A stretch of 64,000 nucleotides of DNA from Phoma sp. XZ068 (GCA_004835665.1 RBKR01000008.1:372001-436000), one strand, 5' to 3'; positions 22,996 through 34,919 are shown, numbered from the stretch's first letter. Translations and numbers: made by a program. The notes: generated from the letters alone by a model not told the origin.

Positions 22996-24386
22996 TCACG
23001 GCCAAACTTTCGCCTCCTGCTTTTTCGCGCCCGTAATCCACTCTTCATCGCGCTCTCTACTCGACTGTCTACTCCTGTCCACACCTATCACTGTCTCGTC
23101 CCGCGACTCCCTGGTCAACTCCTCAAACTCAATATCCAACTCCACCACCTTCGTAATCCTGCTATTCTTATCCCCGCTCTTACCGCTGCTGCCAATCGTC
23201 TGGACATGTCTGGCGCCGCTCCCGCCGTACTTCGCTCCGGTTGATTGGCCCTCCGTCAGCGGGCTCTGCGTCCATAGACTGCGGATTTTGCGGCCGAGGG
23301 TGGTGCGGAAGATGTGTTTGATGAAGGCGGGTAAGACGGGCAGACAGGCGGCGAGGAAACCAAATGCGAGTTCTGGCTCTGCCCATTTGCCCATGAGCGC
23401 GGCTTGATAGGTTTGGTCGGGAGACTTGTACAGGCGGATTGTGTAGTAGAGGCGGACTGAGGATGCTGCGCATGCGCTGGGGGGGTGTTAGTATCTTCAT
23501 CAGTAGTTGGGGTGATGGCGACTTACAGGCCTCCGAGTAGAAACACTGCGCTTAGGCCCCACTTCCGCTTCTTGCTTAATTCCAGTTTCCAGATCACGGG
23601 CTGTGGCAGGATGACAATGATGAAGTCGCTGGCGAGATTGATCGAGGCGGAGATGATGTGGACGACTAGCTTGTTCTTGACACAGGTCCCTTCAACCAGT
23701 GGGTTCCAGGCATGTTCCAGTGGCCGGCAGGAGAGAAATTGGAAGAGGAACAGGGTAATGTAGAACGCAACGTTCAGCGCGAGAAAGCTGTCGATGAGCC
23801 ATAGCACAAAGGGCCGCGAGTGCAGTGAGTGATTGTGCGGGAGGAAGATCCGGCGAATTTGCAGGATAAGGGAGACTTTGAGTGGGATGATGATGAGGGC
23901 GTAAATGGCGACGGCGATGTGGAAGAGCTGTGACGTGTCAGCGGCCGTATGCTCTACGAAGACGTGCAGTTCTGAGGAAGGCGCTTAGAGATTTGTATAC
24001 GTACGCGTGCATGCTCAATCGCTCTTCCAGCTGTGAGATTCCATTGATGTATGCCCATTGGCAAAGCCTCAAGCATGAAGACGATACCATGGAAGCCAGC
24101 GAAGCCAACCCATGCTACTATCAGCCAGTCTATTGTTGTCAGCCCGTGCTCAACACAGTTTACAGCTCGTATCGTGAGTGTACTCACAGTCTTCAGCCAA
24201 CATATTCCCCACAATCGCCATCTTGGTGTAGATCCGCATCCCTACCACCAGCGTGGCTATCACCAGCTGCAGTACTGCAAGCCCTGGTTGGCTCAGATTA
24301 CTCGGATTTTCGAAGTTCGCCTTGACGCCAGGCGGCGGCGCCAGAGCAGGCGCGGCCAATATGGCATCTATTACGGATTGCTTCAT
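22996..24386 (-). CDS. Rhodopsin-like fungal integral membrane protein (Pth11/SAT4-type)
   Basis: Four exons (24386-24188, 24129-24005, 23927-23527, 23476-22996) give 401 residues. Introns are 50-77 nt. The protein has the seven-helix layout of the fungal rhodopsin domain family: LAVLQLVIATLVVGMRIYTK, a DYWLIVAWVG segment, LFHIAVAIYALIIIPLKVSL, the FLSCRPLEHAWNP loop and C-V-NKLVVHIISASINLASDF. It continues with the SSVRLYYTIRLYKSPDQTY loop and WAEPELAFGFLAACLPVLP. The Cys-Arg-Pro (CRP) loop and the W-E-P/EL-helix are hallmarks of this family. The cytoplasmic tail (about 90 residues) is Ser/Glu-rich. Members are numerous in plant-associated fungi; some (Pth11) sense surfaces, most are untested. 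Confidence 0.85.
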
Positions 24387-25332
24387 CGCATCGGGCTGTG
24401 GCGACCGTTAGGTTACTTCGAGAAGTCGGCACGGCAAGTTCTCATACGTTGAAGATTTCGAACCTTCGATGGATATAACGATACCAATGGTAAGAAATTA
24501 GATAAGGAAAAGACGGTAAAACCGTTGGTGAGACACGAGCCGTCGAGTTGTGTGGTGGATGACAGATCGGGAGGGTAGTGATAGGTAGGTAGCACACGAG
24601 GGCAAAAGCATGGAGACCACGTTCCAGATCAACGGTTGTCCGAATCGTACCAGTTCGTGTTCCTGGTTAGCAAATGCTCCGCCATGCATGACCGCCATGC
24701 TCCTGCTGATGCTGCCCATGTCAGGCTGCTTGCAGCAGTAACGTGCGCGCCACGGTACGAGGCTGCCGCACGACCCAACATGGTAAACAAAGCAGAAGAG
24801 GTGTCCGCACTAGCTTAGGTTTACTGGTTAAAGCAGCAATTGCCGAATGGCGCTCGTAGTGGATCTGTGACACGGGTAAGACAATTGACAGGCCGATACG
24901 ACATGGTCGGATTGCTTTTGGCTGTTTGCTCGATTGGTGGAAGGATCATGTCGACATGCAGGTCCGGGACCGAGTGTATCCTAATTAGCCTTACGAATAA
25001 GGGTCCCAGGAAGCCACCGCGACCGCCGCGGGGGGAAGAAGCCATGTGGAGATTAGGGCCGGTTTCTCTTCGGCTGTTCTGCGCATGCGTGATGATTGTG
25101 CGTTCTGCGGAATGTACTTTCGAGATACGACTTGCGGGTAGCACTGCAATGCTGTCGCTGAAGGTTTGAGTGAATGATGATGTTGCGAATTTCGTGATCT
25201 AAGGTGACCGGAACATTCCGTAACTATGCAGACTCCACCCACTTACCCCAGATCGCAATTGCGGCCCACGGGAGCGGACGCGGCTCAAGGGGTTAAAGTT
25301 TAGCAAGCCACCCAAGCCATCCAAACGAGGCA
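24387..25332. other. Intergenic region between the rhodopsin-like gene and PRP16
   Basis: 946 bases with only short open frames of no recognisable content. It should hold the promoter of the rhodopsin-like gene and the PRP16 3' UTR. Confidence 0.5.
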
Positions 25333-28263
25333 TTACCTCCGTTTGAATTTGCTCTTCATACCAATGACCGGCCTTTTTACAACACCATCGCTTTCATCCT
25401 TCTTCTTAGCGAGGACCGCCTTCTTGATCAGTGGGCCGCTCTCCTCGGCAGCAATCCTCTGCTCCTCCCGCGCCTTGTCCTCGGCCATCTTAGCTTCCAG
25501 TTCCGCTTTCCGGTTGAACTCGCGCTCTGTGACACGCTTGTCTCTTGCCGAGTAGCCCTTTTCTTTGATCGAGTAGAATACCGCACCCATGTCAGCGAGC
25601 CAGTGCGGATCCACGGAAGTAACGCAGGACATGTACTCTTTGCTCGTGAGAATCAGCTCGTGATAGACTACATAGTCAGGCAGGTAACCTAGTCCGTAGA
25701 GTGCGCTGGTGGGGTGCAACTGAATAGTGACACTAGTTCGAAGGTTAATGTACTCGCCAATGCCCTTGACTTTGGCAGCTTGGTGGTAGTAGCCTGAGCA
25801 TATGCATTTGCGAATCACATCCCAATCTGTACCACAGCTGACAAGCGGCATCTTCTGCTTCTCCATGATGTCCTGAATCTGGTCGCGGATCTCCTTGCCT
25901 CGGCGTAGCGCTTTGGGATGCAAGAAGTGCCGAATGCACCAGCCATCGGAGTAGCCATTGACTTTCCACTGCGTGTAGACGTGGAGCAGCGTCAAATGGT
26001 CGGATTCTGGGACGAAAAACTTCTCCCTGGCAGCATCGGATTCTTCTTGTCGCTCTTTGGGGCGATAGAAGACGGATGGCACGGAGAGCATGGCCACGAT
26101 GGTTAGCATTTCCTCACTGCACTCGTACTCCACGGCGGTGATGACGAGTTTGGCGAGCGAGGGGTCCATGGGGAATGCTGTCATTGTGCGGCCGAGAGGG
26201 GTGAGATCGCCAATATTGTCGAGTGCACCGAGAGCCCATAGGTCGAAGAGCGAGGTTGTAATGGTGTCTTGGGGCGGGGCGTCCATGAAGTCGAAGTCGA
26301 GGAGGTCTTTGACACCGAGCGATTTGAGCAGCAGAACGGTGTTGGCCAGGTTGGTTCTTTGGATCTCAGGGATGGTCTGAATGTAGAACTCATCTCTGAA
26401 AGCACGTTCGGTATACAAGTGGAAGCACTTGCCAGGTCCTGTACGCCCAGCGCGACCAGCACGCTGCGAGGCGTTTGCTTGTGAGATGGGTGTGATTTGT
26501 AGGGTGTCCATACCCATCTTGGGGTTGTAGACTTTGAGTTTCGAGAATCCGGCGTCGACGACGTACATGATACCATCCACCGTCAAACTCGTCTCTGCAA
26601 TGTTGGTGGCCACAATGACCTTTCGAACACCAGGGGCTGCCCGTTCGAAAATCTTGGCCTGCAAATCTGCTGGCATTTGACTGTAAATGGGTAAAATGCT
26701 GATCTTGGGGGGATCGTTCAGGAGTTTCAGCCGTTCTGCCACAAGCTCGCAGGTGATTTCAATGTCTTCTTGACCTGTCATGAAGACCAAGATATCGCCT
26801 GGACCTTGCGACACGTGGATTGCAAGAACTTGCTTTACAGCACTGTCGACGTAGTCCTCACACGGCGAACGAGAGTACTGGATATCGACGGGGAACGTGC
26901 GACCCGGAATGATGAACTCTGGCGCGCCTCCATAGAAGCGAGAGAAGCGTTCTGAGTTCATCGTGGCAGACGTAACAATCAACTTGAGGTCTCTTCTGCG
27001 GGCCAGGACTTTCTTGATGAGACCCATAAGTACGTCGGTGTTAAGCGCACGCTCGTGTGCCTCGTCCATGATGATGCAAGAGTACTTGTCCAGGTCTGGT
27101 TCGACCAAAGATTCTCGAAGCAGAACACCATCGGTCATGTACTTGATCTTGGTTTCCTTGCTGGTGCAGTCTTCGAAACGGATGGCATAGCCCACCAGGC
27201 CGCCGAGTCTGACTTCCATCTCTTCACTAACGCGCTTCGCAACACTCATGGCAGCAACACGACGAGGCTGTGTGCATCCAATCAGGCCTAATTTTCCGTA
27301 GCCATCCTCGTGAAGAAATTGGGTCAATTGTGTCGTCTTTCCGGAACCGGTCTGGCCCACTACAATGGTGACCTGGTTGTCGCGAATGACACGCAACAGG
27401 TCCTCTCGAACCGCAAAAGCCGGTAGGTATTGGCGCTGCTCCCTGAGTGTCTTGCTCTTGCTGAAGGCACTAGCGCCTTCCTGCTTCCTGAGATGCTCGG
27501 CGAACTTGCTGCCGCCCTTCTTCTCGACGTCTTCAGGCATGGGCGCTGCACTGTCCGTGTCCTCTTCTTTTACACCCATGATGTTGCCTAACGTGGTTCC
27601 CTTGGCACTGGTGGCCTCCTTGGTCTGCTTCTCTCGCTCTTTCTGCTGGCGCTTCTCCTTCACGACGCGACTGCCCCTGCGACTGAAGACGGCCATGTCG
27701 CTCTGCGGATCGCGCACGGCGGGGACGGGGTCGATCTGCTTGGTGAAGACCTTCTTGCCGTCCAGGAAGGGTGGTTTGAGGTCGTGGACTAGGATATGAA
27801 CGCGGGTGGCTTCGTCGTCGTCGTTGAAATCGTCGTCGAAATGTCTCCTCTGGGCGACGCCAGACTGCAGCATCCGGTTGGTCTCCCAGGCATCGACGTC
27901 CTTTTGCTTCTGCTGTGCCCGCATGCTGGCGCGGTTGTTCAGCTTCTTCTCCGTCAGGGCTGCCTCGCGCTGGGCGTCCTGCCACGAGCTGTCGGCGCCA
28001 CCAAATGGATTGTGCGAGTCGTCTCCAAACGTGTGCCCATTCTCTTCTCCGCCATACCAGTCTCGGTCCAGTGCCATCGAGTCGAGCTCGTCCACCAGCG
28101 GCTCCGGCCCCTCAAAAGGCTTCTGGGAATGGTCTGCGCCATTGCTGTTCTGCGCGCCATTGCGGTCGCGCGGGCGGTTCGGCTTGCGGAACTTGGGCTG
28201 CGGCGCAATCGAGTACTCGTCCGTGTCGAGCTTGCGCCGCTTGGGGCTGTGGCCGCGCTCCAT
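25333..28263 (-). CDS. PRP16: Pre-mRNA splicing DEAH-box helicase Prp16
   Basis: A single uninterrupted exon of 976 residues. The first 290 residues are charged and disordered, with SPKRRKLD near the start and conserved patches such as QRRHFDDDFNDDDE. The helicase core follows: YLPAFAVREDLLRVIRDNQ, GQTGSGKTTQ, TQPRRVAAMSVA, DEAHERALNTD, SATMNSERF, ATNIAETSLTVDGI and QRAGRAGRTGPG. Next come the winged-helix, ratchet and OB-fold domains, with LHPTSALYGLG and YHELILTSKEYM. The GRTFPVDI after SAT and the overall length favour Prp16 (human DHX38) over Prp2 and Prp22. Prp16 remodels the spliceosome after the first splicing step. It is divergent from PWP1. Confidence 0.93.
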   Translation of the reverse strand: MERGHSPKRRKLDTDEYSIAPQPKFRKPNRPRDRNGAQNSNGADHSQKPFEGPEPLVDELDSMALDRDWYGGEENGHTFGDDSHNPFGGADSSWQDAQREAALTEKKLNNRASMRAQQKQKDVDAWETNRMLQSGVAQRRHFDDDFNDDDEATRVHILVHDLKPPFLDGKKVFTKQIDPVPAVRDPQSDMAVFSRRGSRVVKEKRQQKEREKQTKEATSAKGTTLGNIMGVKEEDTDSAAPMPEDVEKKGGSKFAEHLRKQEGASAFSKSKTLREQRQYLPAFAVREDLLRVIRDNQVTIVVGQTGSGKTTQLTQFLHEDGYGKLGLIGCTQPRRVAAMSVAKRVSEEMEVRLGGLVGYAIRFEDCTSKETKIKYMTDGVLLRESLVEPDLDKYSCIIMDEAHERALNTDVLMGLIKKVLARRRDLKLIVTSATMNSERFSRFYGGAPEFIIPGRTFPVDIQYSRSPCEDYVDSAVKQVLAIHVSQGPGDILVFMTGQEDIEITCELVAERLKLLNDPPKISILPIYSQMPADLQAKIFERAAPGVRKVIVATNIAETSLTVDGIMYVVDAGFSKLKVYNPKMGMDTLQITPISQANASQRAGRAGRTGPGKCFHLYTERAFRDEFYIQTIPEIQRTNLANTVLLLKSLGVKDLLDFDFMDAPPQDTITTSLFDLWALGALDNIGDLTPLGRTMTAFPMDPSLAKLVITAVEYECSEEMLTIVAMLSVPSVFYRPKERQEESDAAREKFFVPESDHLTLLHVYTQWKVNGYSDGWCIRHFLHPKALRRGKEIRDQIQDIMEKQKMPLVSCGTDWDVIRKCICSGYYHQAAKVKGIGEYINLRTSVTIQLHPTSALYGLGYLPDYVVYHELILTSKEYMSCVTSVDPHWLADMGAVFYSIKEKGYSARDKRVTEREFNRKAELEAKMAEDKAREEQRIAAEESGPLIKKAVLAKKKDESDGVVKRPVIGMKSKFKRR

Positions 28264-28422
28264 TATTGTGGGGAAGTGAGCGGTGATGGGTGGTGACGCG
28301 CTCGGGGGTCCGCGAAGGGTGAATTGCGTATCGATAAGAAAATGGCGCTAAAATATTTCCAGGTCGAAAAGTTGCGTTCCCCGCGCGCAAGATCGTGCAT
28401 TGCGCAGAGAACATACCGCAAC
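28264..28422. promoter_or_regulatory. Bidirectional promoter between PRP16 and PWP1
   Basis: Only 159 bases separate the two start codons, so both core promoters and both leaders share this space. It is mostly GC-rich. No TATA box is evident. Confidence 0.6.
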
Positions 28423-30094
28423 ATGTCTATGATCACAGCGACAACCTGGGTGCCGCGCGGCTTCGCGGCCCCCTTCCCCGAAAAGTACCAGTTCGACGAG
28501 GACGAGTACGAGCGCATATCCCAGCTGGCCAAGCTCCAGCTCGACGATGCGAAAGAAGAGCTCGAGGAGGCGCAAGCCGAAAAGAAGGGCACAGGCAGCG
28601 GAAAATCCAAGTCGAAAGACCATGAGTGCGTCTGCATATCACGTGTTTCTTATGTGCTTCACTGACATACCGTAGCGACGACGACGACGATCTCAAAGAG
28701 TACGACCTCGAGCACTATGACGACGAAGTCGACGATGCCGCTGGCGACACCATGGCCATGTTCGGCAATGCCAACAATCTCGTCTTCCACGAAAACGACG
28801 AGGACGACCCGTACATCACCATGCAGGGCGCCGACGAGGAGGACGATGAGGAGCGTGAAGAGCTGCAGATTCTGGCGACCGACAACCTGGTTCTGGCTGG
28901 TCGCATAGAGGACGAGGTTGCACATCTCGAGGTCTACGTCTACGAGGACGAGGACGACAACCTCTACGTGCACCACGACATCATGTTGCCCGCCATCCCG
29001 CTGGCCGTCGAGTGGTTAGATCTGCCTGTAGGCAAGGCCGCTGCTTCGAGTACAGGCAAGGGCAACTTTGTCGCCATTGGCACCATGGACCCCGACATTG
29101 AGCTCTGGAATTTGGACGTTGTTGACAGCATGTACCCCGACGCTGTTCTCGGCCAAGGCGCCGAGGATGCAGACAAGCCCAAGAAGAAAAAGAAGAAGTC
29201 GAAGAAGGCCAACGAAAACTTCCACGTCGACTCAGTCCTTTCGCTCGCCGCCAACCGTCAGCACAGGAACTTGCTCGCCTCGTCCTCTGCCGACAAGACT
29301 GTCAAGCTGTGGGATCTGAACACAACCAAGTGCGCAAAGTCCTACACATACCACACAGACAAGGTCTCCTCCGTCGCGTGGCACCCTGTCGAGTCCACGG
29401 TGCTGCTGAGCGGTAGTTATGATCGCACAGTTGTTGCAGCAGACATGCGAGCACCCGAGGCAAAGGCACCGCGCTGGGGTGTTGAGAGTGATGTGGAGAC
29501 AGTCAGGTGGAACCCTCACGACCCTAACTACTTCTACGTACGTGTGCAGCAGATCTTCAATATGTCATGAGCTAACATCGTTAGATCGCTACTGAGAACG
29601 GCATGATCCACTACCACGACACCCGCATGGCGCCCGCAGACCCTTCGCAGTCGAAGCCTGCCTGGGTCCTCCAAGCCCATGACGAGTCCATATCCTCGTT
29701 CGACATCAACCCTATCATCCCTGGCTTCCTCGTGACAGGCTCAACAGACAAGCAGGTCAAGCTCTGGAACATCCAAGAGAGCGGGCCCAGCATGGTTGTA
29801 TCGCGAGACCTGGGCGTTGGCAGAGTCTTCTCGACATCCTTCGCCCCGGACAAGCAGGTCGGCTTCCGTCTGGCTGTTGCAGGCAGCAAAGGATCCGTAC
29901 AGATCTGGGACACCAGCACCAACGCTGCGGTTCGTGCCGCGTTCGCTAACAAGGTGCCAGAGATGAAGCCTGGCGCAAAGGAGAGGCTTGTCGGCTTGGA
30001 AGAGTCTGACACAGACTCAGATACGGACGAGGGCGAGAGCGGTGACGAAGACGAGGGGGAGCAGGAGAAGGGCTGGGAGTCGATGGAGGAGTAG
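28423..30094 (+). CDS. PWP1: Periodic tryptophan protein 1 (WD40 ribosome biogenesis factor)
   Basis: Exons 28423-28625, 28676-29537 and 29585-30094 (introns 50 and 47 nt) encode 524 residues. The start TATTWVPRGFAAPFPEKY matches the conserved Pwp1 N-terminus. An alternative ATG two codons later is possible. An acidic run (DDDDDDLKEYDLEHYDDE) follows, then WD40 repeats with ETELWNLDVV-like and KTVKLWDLNTTKCAKSYT, SGSYDRTVVAADMR, STDKQVKLWNIQESG and GSVQIWDTSTN units. The tail is again acidic. A Lys run (KKKKKKSKK) looks like a nuclear signal. Pwp1 works in 60S ribosome assembly and rDNA chromatin. Confidence 0.93.
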
Positions 30095-32128
30095 ATACCC
30101 ACGAGCTCAGTATAGACGAACGTTCACAGGACCACATGAGTCGGCCCTGTGCCAACCCATCACCGGCGCTCCCATGCTGCTAACTTTGGCGAACCTCCTC
30201 ACACAATTGCAGGCATGATGTTTCTCGCCTCGCTACAGCCACATGGCCCTCGTCCTCGACATCAAAGTTGCAGTACTTGTCGATTGCGTGGCCGATTTCA
30301 GCTTCATTTTCAACACTCGTGCGCGCCGTCATGATTGCACGCCTTGAGCCGGGCATGTTTCAAGAATAGTCTTTTCGCCGACTCATGCCCTTGCTTGTTC
30401 CGATCCTCTCATTTCGCCCCCCATGGCGATCTGCATCCTATCTTAGAAACACGTTTCCGACTGATTTTCACCATCTTGTGAATCCTATCGACACGTCAAA
30501 AAGAAGTCAGTTCGTCATTGCTCAATGGCTGGCGCCGTTGAGCGTTAGCGACGATGCACAGCGATCTGTCAGTTCTGTTCCGCGTCTGGACAGGCGGCAG
30601 ATCCTGGGCGGGTCATGCCGGGAACGATGTGGGCCGTGGTGCCTCAGGTTGTTCTGGTTTATGCGAGCCGACGCGGTACGCGGTAGCGCATGGTCTGTGG
30701 ATGTCTGCTCGCCGCGCTCCGTTTATGAATGCAGCGTTTCGAAACCAAGAACCGCCGTACGAAGCTGCGACCTCAAGGTAAGACCGTGTGACCGTGGTGT
30801 CTGATGCAGATGGCAGCACAGTAACAGACACGTCGGCACGCGTTCATGCGCACGTCTGCAAGGTACGGCCGGGTCGCCGAAGACGCCTTTGACGTTTTCT
30901 TGGGCGCTACAGCGATAAGGTTCTAGAGGCGGCACGCCTCGACACAACCACGGCTCGTTGACTGTAGACGGGCCAAATGTGGCACGCTCGCCAGCATTTC
31001 CATGGTACCAGGTGCGAGATGATGTAGTTGATGCTGTGCTGCTCGCCCTCCAGCTGTCAATGACTGCCGTCAATGCAGCCCCGCGCTGGCACCCTTTCAT
31101 AAGGCACTGAGCTTGCTGCCTGGCCGCAATTGATTCAAATTGTTGAAACAGTCGGCTCTAAGTGGCCCAACGAACGCACAGGTCAGGCTAACCCCAGCTT
31201 TATCTGGAACACGTTGGCGCTAGCATTCACAGTTGGTCCCACGCTCTCTGCTCCCATTCGCGCGTCGCCCGAAGTTGAACAAAACACATCAGGGGCTATG
31301 CCCACTCGGGCATCGACCACGCCACTAACTCGGTGCGAGGTCCAGAGCGCGCGATGCGGTTCGTTGGCCGTTGCTTGTTCCTGGCCTACCCCCGACAAAT
31401 CTTGACCCAATCTTTCAAAGACAAGTCAACGCGGCTTGTCGCCGGCGCTGCTGAGCTTTTCTACGCGAACGCCCTGGTCGCACTGCCCTTTTCTTCAGGC
31501 CTCTCTCCCTTCTCTTGCCTTGCTTGCTTGTTGGCTTCATTGCAACAATCATTCACTCCTTGTCACGGCCCGGTGTCGACACTCCTTACGACACAGGTTC
31601 CCAGCTGGACTCCACTACGCTCTTTGACAGACTGCTTTATTTCGACACACCACTCCTTACCGTTGACCGTCACGCGCTGCTAGCCAGTATCAACGCTCAA
31701 CACCACCATAACAAAGAAAATCAAACTCGACCAAACTCAACCACTACCTGCAACGTATCGGATCTGTAGAATCACAAGGCTGCAACCTACGACCCTTTGT
31801 ATCACACGCCCCATTCTGAATTAGGACATCTGCAACCAAAGGCTCACGCGTCCTCGACACTGTGCAACCAGACACCCCTTCCAGAAGTCATTCGCTAGCT
31901 GCGACACAAGCGTCTTTGACTTGTTGTGTGAATTATTTCCGCCTGCCACCTTGACCTCGTGGACTTTCTCGAACCAATTTATCCGCGACTCCCCCGCATT
32001 CCAGCATCTGTTGACTAGCAACCGCTCGCAACATCAAACAGAAGCGCCGGCCCTAACACACCGAGGCACCGGACCCGATTTACCATACACCGACACCTTG
32101 CAAGTCTACTCGGACCTAATCGTATATC
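30095..32128. other. Two-kilobase gap with a probable long leader for the next gene
   Basis: No supported gene in 2.0 kb. The part from about 31480 to 32128 is rich in C/T and CA and lacks G-rich coding texture, fitting a long promoter and 5' leader of the downstream serine-rich protein. Open frames such as 30385-30804 have no domain. Confidence 0.5.
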
Positions 32129-32977
32129 ATGTCTCTCGCCCGCGCCATGACCAAGCGCATGAAGCGCACTGAAGCTCCCGCCGACAAGATGCCTTTACGC
32201 AGCAAGAGCCTCAAGAACCCGATGCTGCAGATCGACCGAGCGCAGATCTCTCTCCCCGTGGCCCTCCTGTCGACAACAAACACACTCGTCTACGATGCCC
32301 CGGATATCGCCAACATGGACTTCGCCGCCGTTCGCAACATCTCCTCCTCGACATCAACACACTCCGCCGACGACTCCGACAACAGCATCTCCGGCCGCTC
32401 GCGCGCTTCCTCCCAAGGCTCCCGCGACACTCTGACCGATGCCTCGTCTGTGGAATCATCGCCAACCTCGCCCGCCCCGAACCACCTCTCCGGCTACTTC
32501 CCCGCGCCCAACGGCAAGTCAATTCGCAAGTCTGCCTCAACCAACTCGCTCAGCCAAGTCAAGGAGAACCCCAGCGAGCCCACGGAGCCCGTTCCTGCGA
32601 TCCCCCAGCGTGCTCTGTCCCACAGTAAGCGCGCACACGTGCACCTCGCACAAAAGCGGAGCATGCAGAACATCAACTCGCGAGGCACAAGCATCAGCTC
32701 GCGGGGCAGCCTGGGCTCCGTCCGCGAACAGCGCAGCTCCCTGGACATGTTCACCATCTCGACCGTCTCCGAGGAAAAGCACCCCTTCGGCGCCGAGCTT
32801 GAGCAACTCAACGAAGTCGTCGAGGAGTTCAATGGCGTCGCCCGCTCCGCAGAAGAAGAAGCAGATCTCGAACAGATGCGCACGCGCGGCCTAGCCACAT
32901 TCTGCGCAGCAGATTATCTCGCGGAGATCCAGCCGCTGTTCAGCACCCTGGTTGCGCCGCGAATGGCGTGGATTTGA
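32129..32977 (+). CDS. Serine-rich protein of unknown function
   Basis: A single-exon frame of 282 residues. I do not assign a family. The start MSLARAMTKRMKR is basic. Residues about 70-190 are Ser/Thr-rich and likely disordered (GRSRASSQGSRDTLTDASSV, SRGTSISSRGSLGSVREQRS), with many potential phosphorylation sites. The C-terminal third is acidic and helical (AELEQLNEVVEEFNGVARSA, EEEADLEQMRTRGLATF). The helical end looks conserved enough to be the functional part. Coding character is clear from the C-ending codons and the absence of stops. The long pyrimidine-rich upstream region suggests regulated expression. It may be a signalling-related protein, but that is a guess. Confidence 0.7.
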   Translation: MSLARAMTKRMKRTEAPADKMPLRSKSLKNPMLQIDRAQISLPVALLSTTNTLVYDAPDIANMDFAAVRNISSSTSTHSADDSDNSISGRSRASSQGSRDTLTDASSVESSPTSPAPNHLSGYFPAPNGKSIRKSASTNSLSQVKENPSEPTEPVPAIPQRALSHSKRAHVHLAQKRSMQNINSRGTSISSRGSLGSVREQRSSLDMFTISTVSEEKHPFGAELEQLNEVVEEFNGVARSAEEEADLEQMRTRGLATFCAADYLAEIQPLFSTLVAPRMAWI

Positions 32978-34136
32978 AGTCATTCAATCCACGTCTTTTT
33001 TCCGTGCGCTTAAAAATGTCTCCCTTTATCTGCAAATCTTCACTGTTTGATACCTCTAGACGATTCCATGTCCCGCAAACACTGGCCTGGCACATTTACA
33101 TATTTCTTTGTGTATACACTTTTTGCTTGATCGGCTTATTTATCTACCCGTTCAACATCTTCTATTCTCTACTCTCATTGATAATCTTAGTTTTATCACA
33201 CTACCAATTTTCTTCTCCTTGTGGAGGTGGCCTGCTTGCTGGCCTGCTTGCTGGCCTATGTGACTGGTTGGGTGGGCGACACACAGGCGTTCCGGAAACC
33301 GCCACAATCAGGCGTGGGAAGCATACGCTTTCTCTCGCTATCTCTCTTTCCTTGCTGTGTTACGATTGCTTACGACTTGAATTGGATCTGGTTTTGGATT
33401 TGAAATTGACGGGGGAGCGGAGTCTGATGGATGGGATATGTGACACATAGGAGAAATGTGAAAGATGTCAAACAACCAGTCATTATTCTAGTGAACTGCT
33501 TGTGTGATTTGATGCGGCGTATGCTGTGGATTGATCTGTCAGCTGAGTGAGGATGCTGTACTTCAGTCGTGCAAGTAAGCTCAGCTAGCCATCGCACGCA
33601 GTACACGTACGCTTAGAAACCTATAGTAAGATCACCGGATCAACCTGCAGTCGGATATGCGTCTTCCATCGTTGACAGACGCAGGGTCCGCTCCTACTTC
33701 ACCTACTGTATGCTGTGTCGACGGTCCAAACGACCCTGCAGACGAAACTCAGCCGCAGCGCGGTGGGTGTGAACACAGCATGTACTCCGACGCCACGCTG
33801 CATGTACGCGCCAATACGGCGACAAGTCATTACAATGCGTCTTGAAGATTGAAAGAGCTGGGTGTTTAGCGTATGCGTCGGTCACGTTGCGTTCGTCACG
33901 GGTTGTAAGATCCTGAGGCAGAGGTGGTTTGAAGGGTCTAGCATTCTTACAGTCGCACAAAAACTACCCTACAGTTACAGGTATAGGTGTAGTGTGTCGT
34001 ATAACACCCTGATGCAATTGCAATACCTGCGATTCTCCTAGATTGTACAGTATAGTGCAGCTCCTTATCGTCTATACACCGTAATATACACAACAACGCT
34101 CTTTGCTTTGTCCACGATTGATCCTCAAGAAGTACT
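32978..34136. other. Intergenic region
   Basis: About 1.16 kb. It starts with the T-rich 3' flank of the serine-rich gene. A 12-base unit (GGCCTGCTTGCT) occurs twice in tandem, with a partial third copy, near 33228-33260. I see no gene. Confidence 0.5.
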
Positions 34137-34919
34137 CTATCCCATGGCCTTCAGGAAGTTGGCTTCCTTGATGCTGGCCCGCCTCTTGTCTCGCATCGCC
34201 TTTGTAAGTTCGCCTCGTGCACCGGCTGCTTCCACTGCGCCCTCGAGACTGCCGTTTCCAGCCGGCAAGTCAATTGTTTGCTCGTACAGAGGGATCTTCG
34301 GCGCGAGGAGCTCGGGGTTCATGGCTTGTTCCTTTCTCAGACGCTTGGCGGCGAGTCTTCGCTGCTTCTTGGATTTCGCTGGGGATAGTTAGTCATTGTC
34401 TCGCCTCAGCGCTCTAATTGGAATTGAAAGGACCACTATTCATAAAGTGGCCCAATTCAAATCGATGTAAGTCCACGTACAGAAGAGATCTCCCATAGCA
34501 CCAGCATCCCCCTTATCCTCCTGCCTGGCGAGAATCGTCCACAGCCACGGTGGGTACTCGTCGTCTGCTAGCGCAACGGGGTCCTGCTTGTTCTTCTCAA
34601 AGTTCAACCCCTTCAGCGGTGTGCCCGCGGGCACGCTGCTCCTGACCAACGGCGTGGCTTTCTTCTCTGCGACCTTGGCTGCATTCTTCTCAATCGCGGG
34701 CGAGGGCTTTGGTGTGAGAGGCGCGCTGAAGGGCTGGGCGGCGGAGGTCGATGTAGCAGCCGGGGGGGCTTGCGAAGATGTTGCGGAGCCCTGGCGTGGT
34801 GTTGGTTGCGCGGCGGAGGAGACGGGTGTGGCGTTGCGCAGGGCGGGAGAGGTCGATATGAAGCGTCTCGATGGGGCGGCGAGAGAGCGGGAAGCCCGCA
34901 GGCAGGTTCGGCAGATCAT
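34137..34919 (-). CDS. MRPL37: Mitochondrial large ribosomal subunit protein mL54
   Basis: Exon 1 is 34919-34481 and exon 2 is 34378-34137, around a 102-nt intron; the product is 226 residues. The first 25 residues (CLRASRSLAAPSRRFISTS) form a mitochondrial presequence. A Pro/Ala/Ser-rich linker follows. The conserved part is LKGLNFEKNKQDPVALADDE, YPPWLWTIL, then across the splice FSKSKKQRRLAAKRLRKEQ and IPLYEQTIDLPAG, ending KRRASIKEANFLKAMG. These match mL54 (yeast Mrpl37). The intron is longer than neighbours and carries a TGACTAAC branch site just before CCCCAG. Confidence 0.88.
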
